In this document: positions 35,081 through 48,024 of the stretch, one piece after another
How positions within the stretch are numbered: position 1 is the first letter of the stretch
How the letters are laid out: each line of letters opens with the position of its first letter
DNA from: Monocercomonoides exilis
Taxonomy: Eukaryota > Preaxostyla > Oxymonadida > Polymastigidae
DNA length: 64,000 nucleotides
Reading direction: 5' to 3'
Assembly (NCBI GenBank): GCA_001643675.2
Contig: LSRY02000003.1
Span: forward strand, 858,001 to 922,000
Made by a program: the position numbers and the translations under genes
The notes under the pieces: model-generated
What the model was told of the DNA's origin: nothing
The model's database searches: none
What the model saw: only the letters and a program-made list of their open reading frames with translations

Positions 35081-38000
35081 CTAAATCCTTCGCTGAAGTT
35101 CTTTTAATTGGTTCACAAGTGCAATGAACGTTTTCATTTCCATTATCAACGCCTCATCGTTCATCCCATGGGCAATCATCAGCTTTTGAAATCCATAAGC
35201 AGCAGCCTTCATTCCATTAAATACATCGATCGAATATTCACTAGAGGAGCAGACTCGACATGATTGTAAAGAAATATCCAAACACTCTCCAAATTCTTCA
35301 TATGCTCCCTCTTTCTCAGATTTCGTTTCCTTTTTTATTTCAGAAACAATCAAACAATCTTTGTTTTTATCACTTTCATTTTCCGAATTTTTCTCCAATG
35401 CTTCAGTTTTTATAACTTCATCATCATACAGCCCCTTTTTCATTCTCTTCAACCTCAATCGGCATATTTCCTTCTTAACTGCAATCATCCCCAGAAACAC
35501 AAACGAAAACGCCAACGAAGAATTCGGAGGAGAAAAGGGTGTGCTGATTGACGTAAACACTCGATAATATGAGAAGATTTTCGAATAAGTCTCGTAAAGA
35601 TGCTGAATGCGGGTGTAGAGAGACAGAGGAGATGTGCTAAGCAACGAAGATTTCTGAAGCAGAACCCCAAACAGTTCACTGGATTTTTCGCTCGAAGAAG
35701 AAGAAGAAGACGAAGAAGACAATGAAGATGTTGTTGAACTGCTTTCACTTGCTTCGCTTTCTTCGGCCTTTTCATTGTTTTCTTCTTTTGCTCCTTCTTC
35801 TCTCTCCTTTCTCTTTTCAAAATGTTTCATTTCTTTCCTTTTCCTCCTCTTCTCCTTCGCCATTTCTTTCTTCCTCCTCTTTTCCTCTTTCTCCTCTTCC
35901 TCTTCAATGTTCATCTTAGTTAATCTCGCCATCACCCCCATCCCTTTGATTCTGACCTCGTTCTCCTTCCCAAGCCACCCATCCAACGAACCCAGCAGCT
36001 TTTCGCATTCTTTTATTGAGTCGGCAAGAGAAGTCGTCTCAAACTGGTCTGCCAGCGCATCGCACAAGTCGAGCTCATGTGCTGTGTGATAAAGCGACAG
36101 TAAGAAAGAAAGCAAGAAGGGGCCTGCAAGATATATATGACCTTGCTCATGAAGTATTGACGAAAGAAGAGAAGAAGAAGAGTAAGAGGAAATGGCAGAT
36201 GGTTCTGAGGTGACATCTCCAGCTCTCTCTTCTTCGTTCTTTTCGTCTCCGGATGCTTCATGCTCCTCTTTAGTTGCTTCAGATTTTTCTTTTCTTTGCT
36301 TATTTCTTCTTGAGTCTCTCCTATGCACCGAAGACGCTAAGTTAATTGCTTTCTGAGTGAACGGCTCGATCAACGAAAGCAAAAAATTGACGCGAGTCAC
36401 AAAAATCTCAGAAGGGGAATGCAAATGTGCACATTCCAAATGAGATGGGTCAGAAAAAGCTGAGTCTCTTTGGCTGTGCTGACTGTTCTTGAATCCTTTG
36501 CAATCATGTTCTGAGCGACTTGAGCTGTAATTATGCTGCTTGTGACTTCTCTCAAATTTTCTGTTTTCTTTTCGTTTTCTGTTCTCGACAAACAAGCTGT
36601 GTCCTTTGCCTTCGTGGCAAGGGTGGTCAATGGTCTCCGGATAGTGTGTCAATGCACGCATCACCTTCATCATCGCCCTTTTCCTCTCTTCAATCTTTAA
36701 TTCTGAGTGGCTTGAGCCGCTGGAAGAGCCATGAAAGTTGCGGTGGTTCTGATTGCGGTTCGAATATCTATCTTTTGATCCATTTTGCTTTTGACTGTAT
36801 GAATGAGAAGAAGATGATGATTGCAACGAGGAAGAGTCATGAGAAATTGTACTGTTCCTTGTTTCCAGTCCATCGTCTCCATTGAAGAAGAAGTCTTCAC
36901 TCCCCAAAGAAGAGGCAGCATTTTCAGCCACATTGCTCCATTTTTCCAGGTGTTGTAGCGGATGCAGCTGAGAAAGCTTTGAATAAACATTTGGATTCGA
37001 ACAAACGAAGGCAAAATGGCGTGTTTGCGAATGGCGATGAGGCAGAAATGGAAGATTTAAACAAGAATGAAATGAATTCATTGATGCTGTTTCATTTTCT
37101 TCGCTTTCGCTTTCATTCTCTTCGTAACCTTTGTTTTCTTTGTGATGACGATTCTTCTTTTCGGTTTTTCTTTTTTTATTTTCTTTTTTGTGAATTTCTT
37201 TTTCTTCTTCCTCTTCTTCATCTTCTTCATCTTCTTCATCTTCGTTCTCTTCATTTTCATTATCATCATCATCATCAACATTTCCTTTTTCTTTTTTGGG
37301 TTTATTCTCTTTTCCTGAGTTTTTGCCCATCCCAACAGTTTTCTCCCTCCTTTCGCAATTCCCACATTCAAGCATTTCTTCATTCGCTTCCTCATTCTCG
37401 TCATACGAGCACAAAACAAGAGGAAATCCACATGTCGGACATAGAAGCTGTGTCAGCCGCCTTTCAACTGACAGCTTCGGAAGATATTCTGGTGCTTGCT
37501 GCTGAGAAGATATGGCTATATTTGAGTCTGAAGAAGAAGAAGAAGAAGACTGAAATGAAGTCTTCTTTTCGCTGGACAACAGAACCGTCTGTGCGAATGT
37601 GACTGAAGGCTGGTGATCATCTTTCAAATCCTTTTCGGCTTGATCACTTTCTTTATCACTTTCGCCTTCGTCTTCTTCGCCTTCTTCTCCTTCCTCTTCT
37701 TCACCTTCCTCCTCATTTTCTTCTTCCTTCTCTTCGTCTTCATTTTCTTCCTCTTTATCTTCCTCGTCTTCTTCATTTTTATCCTCTTTGTATTTCTCCT
37801 TGCTCTTCTCCTCATCCGGAACAACTGTGTTTTTGATGCCCCACAACTTCCACCGCATAAACGCTTCATCTTGCCACCATCTCAACTCCTTCTCTTTCAA
37901 ATACTTGCGCTTCTTTTCTTTCTCTTCCTTTTCGTGCTCGACTTCATTTTCACAACTCTTCCCATCTTCTATTGCTTTTATTCCATCTCTCTTTTTCTCT

Positions 38001-39424
38001 TCTCTCTTTTTTTCCTTTTCTTCCTCCTCCTCCTCCTCCTCTTTTTCTTCTTCTTCCTTTCTCCATCCATTCCATCTCCTCTCCCACCACACACATCGCT
38101 CGCAGCTGCAAAGAAACCGATAATTTTGAAGAAGAACAGATCGTCTTTGTGTCTGTGACTGCTGCAGAGGCAAGTAATTTATGCAAATCTCTTCGTTCTT
38201 GTGGATAACTGATCTAATACACACAATGTGCACAGAAGGCGGCTTGTGAGATAAAACGCTCGTTTTGAAAGATGATCCAACGGAATTGCTTTTGCCTGAT
38301 TTGCTAATTTCACATCCTTTTGGTACAAATAACTTGATTTCGTCATCCGTAACCTCAACAGAAGCACAGTCCGTTTTCAGCTTTTTATTTCTTCTTTCAG
38401 CAAGCTTCGTCTCTCCATCTTCTTCAACTTCTCCTAAGTTGCACTGCATGTTTTCTTCCGTTCCTTCGACTGCTTTCCAACCAGCACTTCCGTGCATAAA
38501 TGCTGCCGCTGGAGCACAACTAGATGAATTGTTATCAAACCAATTTTTTAAAAAAAAAGATTTCAATGAATTTGTGATAGCATTAATATTTCATTTTTGA
38601 ATTTTAAGATGGATGATCAACATGTTTCAAATAATTAGAATTTAGAAAATTGAAAACAAAATGTCAAAATTGAAAAATTGAAATTATTCAAACCTGTGAT
38701 TAAGAAGGGAAGCTGATGGATTCACTGAAAATCCTTTATCAGGCCGAATGGTAAATGCATTTCGCTCGATGATGCACAGCAAGATCAAAATCAAATGCAC
38801 CAAATCACAAGTTGCAAGAAGTGATCCAGCTGTTGAGTTAGGATAATGTTGAGGAAGCAATGGAGGTGCAGCAAACAACGTTAAATACCTTGAAACATTA
38901 TCTTCAATAACACGAGCAATGAATCGCTTGTGAGTCGTGTCATTGTGGGTAAATTCATCGTATCCAGCCATTAAAAGGACATCAATAAAATGTGGTTCTT
39001 TTTGATAAACTTCTGGAGTGTAGGTTAGAACTTCGCTTCCAATATCTGGGACAGTTGGCTCATGCGCAACTTTTGATTTTTGTTCTTGATCAAGCAGCGT
39101 TAGAAGTCGGATGATCATTCTGGTATCAGCATCTGATTTAAGTCCCGTCCACTCCAAAAGAGTTGGACATTCAACTGAAGAATGCAATGTATCTGCTTTT
39201 TGGCATTCTTCTGAACAGTATCTCGCGAATTCGCATTTTTTGCAGATATATGGGGAAATTCCCTTTAGAGATTTAAAACATGTGTGACAATATTCTTTTG
39301 CATGGTGACCATAAACTACTGCGCTTATTGCTTTGCTTTCAATTATGTGCTCACCACTATGTATATCTCGTGTTGCAATAGCGAACCGTCCGAATGAAGG
39401 AGCAGAAATAATTTGTAAAGACAT
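35081..39424 (-). CDS. SMYD-type SET/MYND-domain protein with large acidic insertions
   Basis: Model: exon 1 39424-38694, intron 38693-38520 (GTTTGAATAA...CATCTAG), exon 2 38519-35081 (TAG); 1389 residues. The start is ATG 39424 (MSLQIISAPSFGRF); an upstream in-frame TTG is rejected. The N-terminal SET half is followed by a MYND zinc finger (residues ~46-86, CHTC...CKKC...YCSEECQ...H...C). The splice joins SLLNHS|CAPAAAF, the SMYD cofactor/substrate motif NHSCxP. Then come EEICINY and a Cys-rich post-SET (FLCSCERC, ~385). After this are long Glu/Lys tracts, a CPTC...CGNC zinc-ribbon-like pair and a helical C-terminus. Known SMYD enzymes methylate lysines on histones and other proteins. This one is two to three times the usual size. 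Confidence 0.88.
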
Positions 39425-39786
39425 TTTTTTAATGGTTTCACGATTATAACGAATTATTTTTGTGTTTGCAATCTTCAACTTGTTAAAATAAAGATTATCG
39501 TTTGATTCAAGAAAATTTATTCTTTAATTTTTACCAAATAATATTCACAAATATTTCATATCGCAAATTGTTTTCTTTAAAAATAGTCCGTATTTTCGAA
39601 AATTTTAATGAGTGAATGTTTGTTTCAACCTCAAAGCGTTAAAATTTTCTTTTATTGTCGTTTCACTCTTTTTTGAAATAAAATAAAAACTTTCAAAAAA
39701 ATTGAAAAATAAATTATCATCTTTCCATTAATTATTTTATGTTCAATATTTCTATTTTTTATTTTCTGTTATAAATTGTTGTGTAT
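39425..39786. promoter_or_regulatory. Shared divergent intergenic region (putative bidirectional promoter)
   Basis: The region is 362 bp between two start codons pointing away from each other (SMYD-like on minus, beta-helix protein on plus). It is strongly AT-rich with no ORF. Promoter function is inferred from arrangement only. Confidence 0.4.
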
Positions 39787-41818
39787 ATGTATTTATGCCT
39801 TCAAATAATAGGCTATTGTTTATTTATTTTAAGCTGCAATAGTAGTAGTTGCAGTTATTTACAAATTCACAGACATCAATCACCATTAATTTATCATGAT
39901 TCATTCACCATTTCACTACCAAAATGCTTTATCAATTCGAGTAAATTCAATTCATTTCATCTCCATAATGAATCGTGTATATTTATGAATAACGTCGAGA
40001 TTAAAAATTCTTCTATTCATTTAAATAATACCTGTTTGTTTTCAACGGAAACATATCCGAAAATTTCATTTGGAAGCTGTTCATTCGCTATCATTACGCA
40101 CTGTCATGTTTCAATGCTTGCGCAATTAACATTTCCTCAAAATTTTGATGGAAACGTCTTGTTGGCGAACTTGTCATTGAACTTAAGCAAAAAGAATTAC
40201 AGTCCTGTTTTTTCCAAGATTCCATTTTCATATTCTCCGAATAATTTGTCTAAAGGATCATTAGAAATTTCCTTTTCTAATTTTGAATCGTTTTCATTTA
40301 ACAATAATTTTTTATCTGTTTCACAGAAATTTTCATCAATATTCATTCATCACTGTTCAATAGACAATGTCACTTTCACTCATTCACCAAGCGAACCGAT
40401 ATGTATGATATCACATGAAATTATATGCGAATCATGCAAATTCAATTCAGTCAGAAGTGACGTTGATGGAGGAATTATGCAACGAGCTAACTTATTCTAT
40501 TCTTTTCTTTCGATTAAGAACACATCTTTTATCAGAAGCGCATGGGAAAAACCGACAACCGAAAAATCTACACAACCTCTACAGTTTCAGTGGGATGCAT
40601 CCGGAATGCTCTGCCAAAATGTGTTTTCTGACTGCGAGTGGCTGAAAGCAAGCTCACATGACTATGCCACCGTCTCCTGTTTGAATGAGCATCAGTCGTT
40701 GCAAGTTGCACGGTGTGTGTTTGTCCACTGTAGCGGGTGCACAGGCGGCGCTGTTCTTTCTTCTCATTCATGCAAAGTGAGCATCCAAAGAAGCAACTTC
40801 ACAAACTGCTCGACTTACTCAGGATGCGGTGGGGCGCTTCAGATTTTCTGTTCAAAAAGTCAAGGAGCCGCTGTCGAATACTGTAAATTCACTGAAAATG
40901 TAGCTTCTTCTTCTTCTTCCTCTTCTGCTCCTTCTTCGCTATCTTCATTTTCGCCATCGTCGTCATCTTCTTCAAGTTCATCCTCTTTCTATCATTCTGG
41001 TTCTCATTGTTCACTTTCTTCATCTCTTTCTTCATCTGATGCAGGCGCTGTTTATTTAAGTTTTTGTCCTCCTCCTTCTTCTTCTTCCCTTTCCCCTTCT
41101 CTATCTTCTTCTCCTTTTCACTCATATTCCACCCAAATCATCAGCTCCTGCAGTTTCAGCAACAACACAGCTTCAAACTCAGCCGGTGCTTTGCTTGTGA
41201 ATTGTCACCCTTCGACTTCGGATTCCTTCGATTCTTGTTTTTCTCTTAGAAACACCATCTTTTATGGCAATACGGCTAATGGAACAAAGCAAGGTGAAGG
41301 CGGAGGAGGGGTCTATTGCAGCATAGTAAAGCAGATAAGAAGACAAATGCCGATGTTTTTCTTCTGCTCATTTGAGAAGAACAAAGCGATATCTGGTTGT
41401 GGAGACGATGTGCTAATTGAAGGCGCATGTGAAAGGGAAGAATGGTGCAGATTGTTTGTGCCTAACGAAAAAGGAAGAATAAGATTGCATCAGAACAAGA
41501 ATGAGACTAAAAGGAAGTGCGAAGAAGTTGTTTTTGTTGCAGATAAAGACAAAAGCGAAAGAGTTGTAGAAGAAGTTGAAGAAGCAGATGAAAATCATTC
41601 AAAGTTATCATCGCCATCAACATCTACTTCTTCACATAATCGACCAAACAAAATCCACGATTTTGATACCTCTAAGAGAAGAAAAACCAACTCTGGGCCT
41701 TTTCCTGAGATCATCACGCTTCTTGTGCCAAACGAAGAGCTTCGAGCGAACCCTGATTCAGCTACTAATATCTGCAGCGCTCCTTCCTCACTCTCATTTT
41801 TGAATAAACCTTCTTCTT

Positions 41819-41850
<32 letters not shown>

Positions 41851-44800
41851 CCCTCCCCTATCTCCATCCCAGCCTCCCCCACCATCTTCATCCACTCACT
41901 TGTTGTGTGTGTTGATGGTGCCAATCCGCAGCTCACTTCTCTCTCAACACACAAGGCACAAAGCGAAGAATCCTTCATTGTTGACTCAGGCGCTTTGCTT
42001 CTCGTCTCTCTTCGGGTGTTTCTGTCTTCGCAGCATCCGCTCGCACCTCCGTTTGTTGCACTGGCGGAAGGAATGTCGTGTTCTTATCCTGTTCAGTTGT
42101 CTAAAAGAGATAAAACGGCTAATAAAGAAGGAAGAATTGAATATCATAAGTCATCTTTTAATAAATCAGCTTCTAGTTCATCCTCATCCTCATCCTCATT
42201 TTCTTCTTCTACTTCTTCTCCTTCTTCTTCCTCTTCCTCTTCCTCTGAGTTCCACCCTCACCTCGCCTCCTTCGAGTCTGTCTCTCTTGCATTTCCGCTG
42301 GACTGCTACTACAATTCTTCCCTGGTCACTCCTCTGTCCTTTGCCGGCCTCACCTCCAGCACAAAATACAAATCTCCACTCGAAATGATCGAAGCTCACT
42401 CGCATCCCATTCTCATCTGCGATGGCCTGGAAATAGCAACAGAAGAAGTCGCCTTGTCTGCTTTTGCTGTAGTTTCGTGTGGGTCGATTGTGATGGACAA
42501 TTGTTTGGTGAATGTTTCTCTACAAAATACGGCGTTTATATGCTGCTATCAGGGGTATCAGGGTGTTCCAAGTTCAAATGAATGTATCACGAAAGGAGTG
42601 AAAAATCAGAAAAATTCCAATGTTCAATCTGTTTCTACCTCTGTTGTGTATTCTGTTGAGATTGAAGGATGCAAATTTGAGCAGATTAGCTGCTCAGATG
42701 AACACGAAGATTCCACTTTGATTACAATTAGAGCACATACATACTATCCAATCGCAAATGACTGCCCTCCTTCTACTGTTAGCAATTCAGTCTTGTCAAC
42801 TGAAAGAAAAGGGCATATCGATGATGAAAGCTTCGTTTTGAATACAGCTCATCTTTCAAACTCTTCTTCTTCTGTTGTCAACGCTTCTTCAACTGCATCA
42901 TCATCTCCTTCTTCTTCTTCTTCTTCATCTTCTTCCAATCATTCTCTACCTTCAACCTCTTTTTCCTTCACTTCTTCCTCCCGTCCCATTCTCTCCTGTT
43001 CCGTAGACTATCCCCCCTCTTTCTGCTACTCATTCCTTCCTTCCCATCTCTCTTTCTTCGCCTCCAACTCCACATTCGCTCAACTCCGCAGCCACTATGC
43101 CTTTCTCGGCGGGGTCTGTGCTTTGTGGCTGGATGCCGGTGATATTCTCAGTGTAAACAACTGTTCTTTCTCTGAATGCCAATGCTCGATGGTTGGTGGG
43201 CCGTATCAGGACATGTGGGGATACGGTGGTGTGATGTTTCTGGGGTGTATCGAAGAAGATGGAGGAGGAAGTGTGATTGAGCGAAATTCGAATTCAGATA
43301 AAAAAGCAAAATTTTACAATGAGAAGGATTATGAACATGAATTGATTCAAGGAAAGGAACGCTCAAATGGAGAAGAAAAAAACAAAAAATCGTCTTCTTC
43401 TTCTTCTTCTTCTTTGAATTCTGTTGCGTATTTTATACCAAACATCCAATTTCGAAGTGTCATCTTCTCAGGCAACATGGCTACTATCGGTAATGACATC
43501 TTCATATTCTGCGAATCCGTTTCACAGCAGCTCAATTCCAATCAATTTGAACTGATTATGAACCCATCAGTTTTTGACTTCCAATCTTCAATGGCGGCTT
43601 TTGAGAGGAATGGAGTGTTTGGTGGTGATGGTGCGCCTGATGGAAGCGGAGAAGACGAGAGAGAGGCAGTTGATTTGGTGCAGCTGATTCTGTTTTTTGA
43701 ATGGCCAGTGGTTTACGTGGACAGCAATGGAGGTGTTGATGGAGGGATTTGTGGTCTTTTGGAGAGTCCGTGCAGAACGCTGAATGAAGCGCTGACGCAT
43801 CTGACGTGTGAAGAGGAGTATTGTAAGGAGATAGAGAGAACCGAAGAGAGCAGGGGAAATGGAGGAAGCAGCAAAGAGAAAGGGAAAGAAAAAGGGAATA
43901 AGAAGATTGGAAGGGAAAAGAAGGAGGACTGGAATAAATGTGTGAGAGGTGAATGTGATGGAGCAAGAAGAAAAGAAATGGAAAATACTGTTGCCGAATT
44001 TTCGTCCTGTATGATGACGTTGTATATATCTGATTATTGTTCTGTTGAGCATCCATTTGAAATGAAAGGGATAACAATTACGTCAAATCCGACTATTCCT
44101 CCATCTTCATCGTCATCGTCATCTTCATCTTCTTCAGCAAGTGCTTATGCAAAGAATAAAAATGTTCGAAAAAGCAATCAAAATAAAGAAATTGAGCAAT
44201 CAAATTCGGTTTCTTCTTCAAAAATCCTCATTCAGCCAGTCACGATCGAGCCACAAGCACAAAGGGAGATGATTATTTCAGCCTCAGGGCAATGCTTGAT
44301 TTCTAACATTGACATCAAAATCAACTTTTCTTCTGTGTCTTCGTTTGAGAACTTGATCTGTTACAATTCAGATGGACTGTTTCAAATGTCAGATGTGTCA
44401 ATCACTGAAGCAGAAGCGAATAATCAGCAACGAACAGTTTCTGCTCCGCTTATGCACATTTCTTCTAAACGTGCTGATTCTTTTCCATCTTCCTCTTCTC
44501 CATCTTCTTTATCTTCTTTTTCTGTGACTTCGTCATCTTTCTCTTCCTCCCTTCAATCTCAAAACTATGCCCGATCAGTCTTCTACACAGGATTTCTGCT
44601 CAAAATCACATCCGGAAGTGCTTCCTTTGAGCGAGTGGTCTTTTCGAACATAAAATGTGTCCATGTTCTGATTGCATCGTCTTCTGCTTCTCTTTCATTT
44701 GCTGGCTGCACTCTCAATCTCAGCTGTTTGTACGAAGGATTAACTGAAAATACACAATTATTGAATTCTTATGAAAAGGTTTATTCTTCTTCTTCTTCCC

Positions 44801-47800
44801 CTTCTTTTATGTTGACTTCTCTATCTTCTTCTTCTTCGATTCTTTCGATGCATTCGATTGTGATTGAAGATACAAACGACGTTCAGATTGACAACTGCTC
44901 TTTCATTGGAACATCTTCACAACTTTCGATGAGTTCTTCACAGTTTTCTTCCTCTTCGTCCATTTCTTCATCTTTTCCTTCTTCATTAAATTGTTTCTCT
45001 TTCACCTCCTCTTCAACATCCGACTCGTTTTCCTGCAGCTGGAACGCCTCTCTTCTCCTCCTTCACAAGTCCTCTGCGTCCATCACGAACTCTTTCTTCA
45101 GTCATTCTGCTGCCGGCGCATTGGAAGTGCGCAATTCTTCTCTTCGCATCGAAAATGACTCCTTCATCGGCAATGCGCCTTCAAAAGACGAGCAATTTGT
45201 TCTTTCCGGAGGCAGAAATTACAGTTTCACACAAAATTATCCTTCTCTCCGCAGAAACATCAAATGCTCTGGCGGCAGTGCTCTGAATGTGGAAAGCATC
45301 AATGTTGAGGAAGAAGAAGAAAAAGAAAAAGAAAAAGTGACAAGCAGCTCTTCTCTTTGGATACTCGACGAAGGCTGCACTTTCAGTGGAGTGGAAGCAG
45401 AGCTTGCTTCGTCGTATTTTGTACCTTTTCTGTCAAATGTGACTGCAACTGAAGCGGAAGACGGGCTGATCTTGCTTTTTGCGGGATCTTTGCTTGTTCC
45501 ATGTAATCTCTCTTTTGAAGTCAGCTATGCTCATCACGATGATCGTGATGGTGATGATGATTATGATGTAATGACAGAAAGATACGAATTCACGAAATTT
45601 GTGTCTGAAACCAGTGCAGAAGGGTTTGTGCCTTCCTCTTCGTCGATTCTGACATCGCTGAAAGAGCACGCATCAGTCAAGGCAACAAAGGAAGATGATA
45701 AGGAGGAGGAATCACTTGATTTGGCTGACTTATCTTCTTCTTCTTCTTTTCGTTCGTTTTCTTCTTCTTCCTCATTTTCCTCCTCTTCTTCCTCTCCTTT
45801 GCCATTTCGAAGAACATTCCGTAAATCAGTTGCAACCGCCCATGTTTCTCTTCTCTTTGGCGATCGCTCTTTTCCAGACAAATCAGTTCCAGTTGCCCTT
45901 CAACTCGCACAAACACGCAAACTTGCTAAGCAAACGTTGATATTCGTCATCTGCAGTTCAATCATTTTTGTTCTGATTTTAGCAGCCATTTTGATTTTGT
46001 CCATTGTTATACTGCGAAGGCGGAAGAAACAGAGCCGAACAGTCGAAGTGATAATAAGCAGAGAAGCAATTTCTTCTTCTTCTTCTTCTTCTCCCTCTCC
46101 TTCTGCTTCTTCTCCTGCTTTGTCTTTAACTCTTTCTTATTCAGCGGGCAAAATGCTCAGCCGCTCTTATTCTGCACCAATTCTATCAGCAAAGCCAGTC
46201 AGCTTGCTCACACGCTCTCAGTCAGCAAATGCGAAACTGACTTCTTTGAGATCTTCTTCTTCCTCTTCCTATTCTTCTTCTTCTTCTTCTTCTAATTCGA
46301 ATTATAATTCTGCTTCTGCTGCAGCTTCTGTTTATGCCTACATCTTCTCCCCTTCTTCCTCTCTTAAACAGCTCAGTAACACCACACTTTCGCCTGCCGG
46401 CAAAACCGAAGTGAACGAGCCGCTTTCTGCAGGCACCAACTCTTCTTCACCTTTCTCGCAGCGGCTGTATCCTCTTCAGTACTTCAGCGCCAATGTCTCT
46501 CTGGACACCCCTTCTTCCTCTTCACATTCACACACAAACACTCACTCACATTCACATTCACATTCACAATCTCATTCGCAATCGCAATCTCGCTCCCACT
46601 CCCACTCTCACTCCCACTCCCACTCAACTCTTCCTCTCCCTCCTCCCCCGCCTCCTCTCTTCTCCTCTCTGAACTTCTCCAATCCGAGTGTCCAAGGCAA
46701 GCCGATGTTCCAGCTGCTACCCATCTTCACCAGCAGCGCACTTCAAAGCGACGAGTTTGAGAACAGCTGCTCAGTCCAGTTCGAAGACGCACGCACATTC
46801 CACTCCCACAGCTTCTGCCCTGATGAACGCTTGTCCACCATCCCTGTGTCTCTCGGGGCTTCTTCTATGACTCCTCTTTCAACATCTTCTTCTGCTGCTA
46901 CTTATGCTTATGCTTCTTCCACTTCGCCGGAGCAACCTCTTTCTTCGCTTGCTTCATCTAATTCACGGCCGCCTGATTATAAACCTTCTCCTCTTCCTCT
47001 TCCTCTTTATTCTTCTTCTCCTTCTCCTGCTCGTTCTCTTCCTCTTCCTCCACCTTCAAACAAGCCAGTAATTTTCCCTGTTACACCTTTGCTGTTTGAC
47101 CCAGCTTGCGAAAGCACTCAAATCACACCTCTGACAACTGCAACAACTTGCACTTCTTCATCTGCCTCTTCTTCTCCATCTCTTTCACAATCACCTTCTC
47201 CTTCTCCTTCAGCTGTTTCACCATCTTCGACATCATCTTCTACCTCCGTACGATCATCATCATCTTCTTCTTCTTCTTCTTTGGATTCATCTTCTCTAAC
47301 AAGCCCCAAACGCAATCGGCATCTACCCAGATCACGCACCCACTCCCATTCTCATTACCATCACACATCCATTTGCACAACACCACGAAAAGCACAAAGA
47401 ACACAAACAATTCAAAAGACACAGAAAACTCAAAAACCACAAAGCCGCAATGAACACAAAGAGCATTCTGTTTCATTCCCTTTGTATGCAACAACGTCCA
47501 TTTCACAAGCAGCGCATTCGCCCGAGCACGATCCAGAGCACGTCAGCCAGCCGTCTCCCTCTGCAGCCTCAAACATCCATCTTTCGTCGTGCAATTTCTC
47601 CTTCCGTGTTCCGTCGACATTCACATCTTTCCCTTCGAACTTCAATTCACTCGCGCCTTCTCCTTCGGCTTCTGTTCCCAGTTTGTCTGCGGCCGAGGAG
47701 TCTGACTCAATCGACTGTTCATCGTCTTCGTTTGCTGCCTCGTCGCTGGATGTTCATTGTCAAATGGCTGACAACCACGGAACAAACAAAAACGGAGTTA

Positions 47801-48024
47801 AAACCGTTCGGTCGCTGCCACGTGGAAGAATACGGTCTTGTTCGGTTGCTTCTTCGAATTTGTCCTCCTCAACTTCTTCAATTCTGTCTTCTGTTTCATC
47901 ATCATCATCTTCTTCTTCTTCTTCTTCTTCTGAATCATCATCATCAACTTCGCAATCTTCGTCTTCTTCTTCTTCAACAGCATCAGCATCTTCTTCTTCT
48001 TCTTCTTCTTCTTCGACAACTTAG
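39787..48024 (+). CDS. Giant beta-helix membrane protein with Ser-rich cytoplasmic tail (2745 aa)
   Basis: The start is ATG 39787, opening a signal peptide (MYLCLQIIGYCLFILSC); the preceding in-frame GTG at 39781 is rejected. The ectodomain carries GGAVLSSHS, GGALQIFC and SAGALLVNC beta-helix motifs, one CG....PC.T module (about 43700-43800), many NxS/T sequons and long Ser runs encoded by TCT/TCA repeats. The membrane-proximal module (NYPSLRRNIKCS, LWILDEGCTF, PCNLSFEV) matches the pseudokinase gene. A TM helix (~residues 2050-2076) is followed by RRRKK. The ~665-residue cytoplasmic tail has no kinase features; it is Ser/Pro-rich with a His-Ser repeat (~2246-2280). It is probably a surface receptor or adhesin of the same superfamily. 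No introns. Confidence 0.87.
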
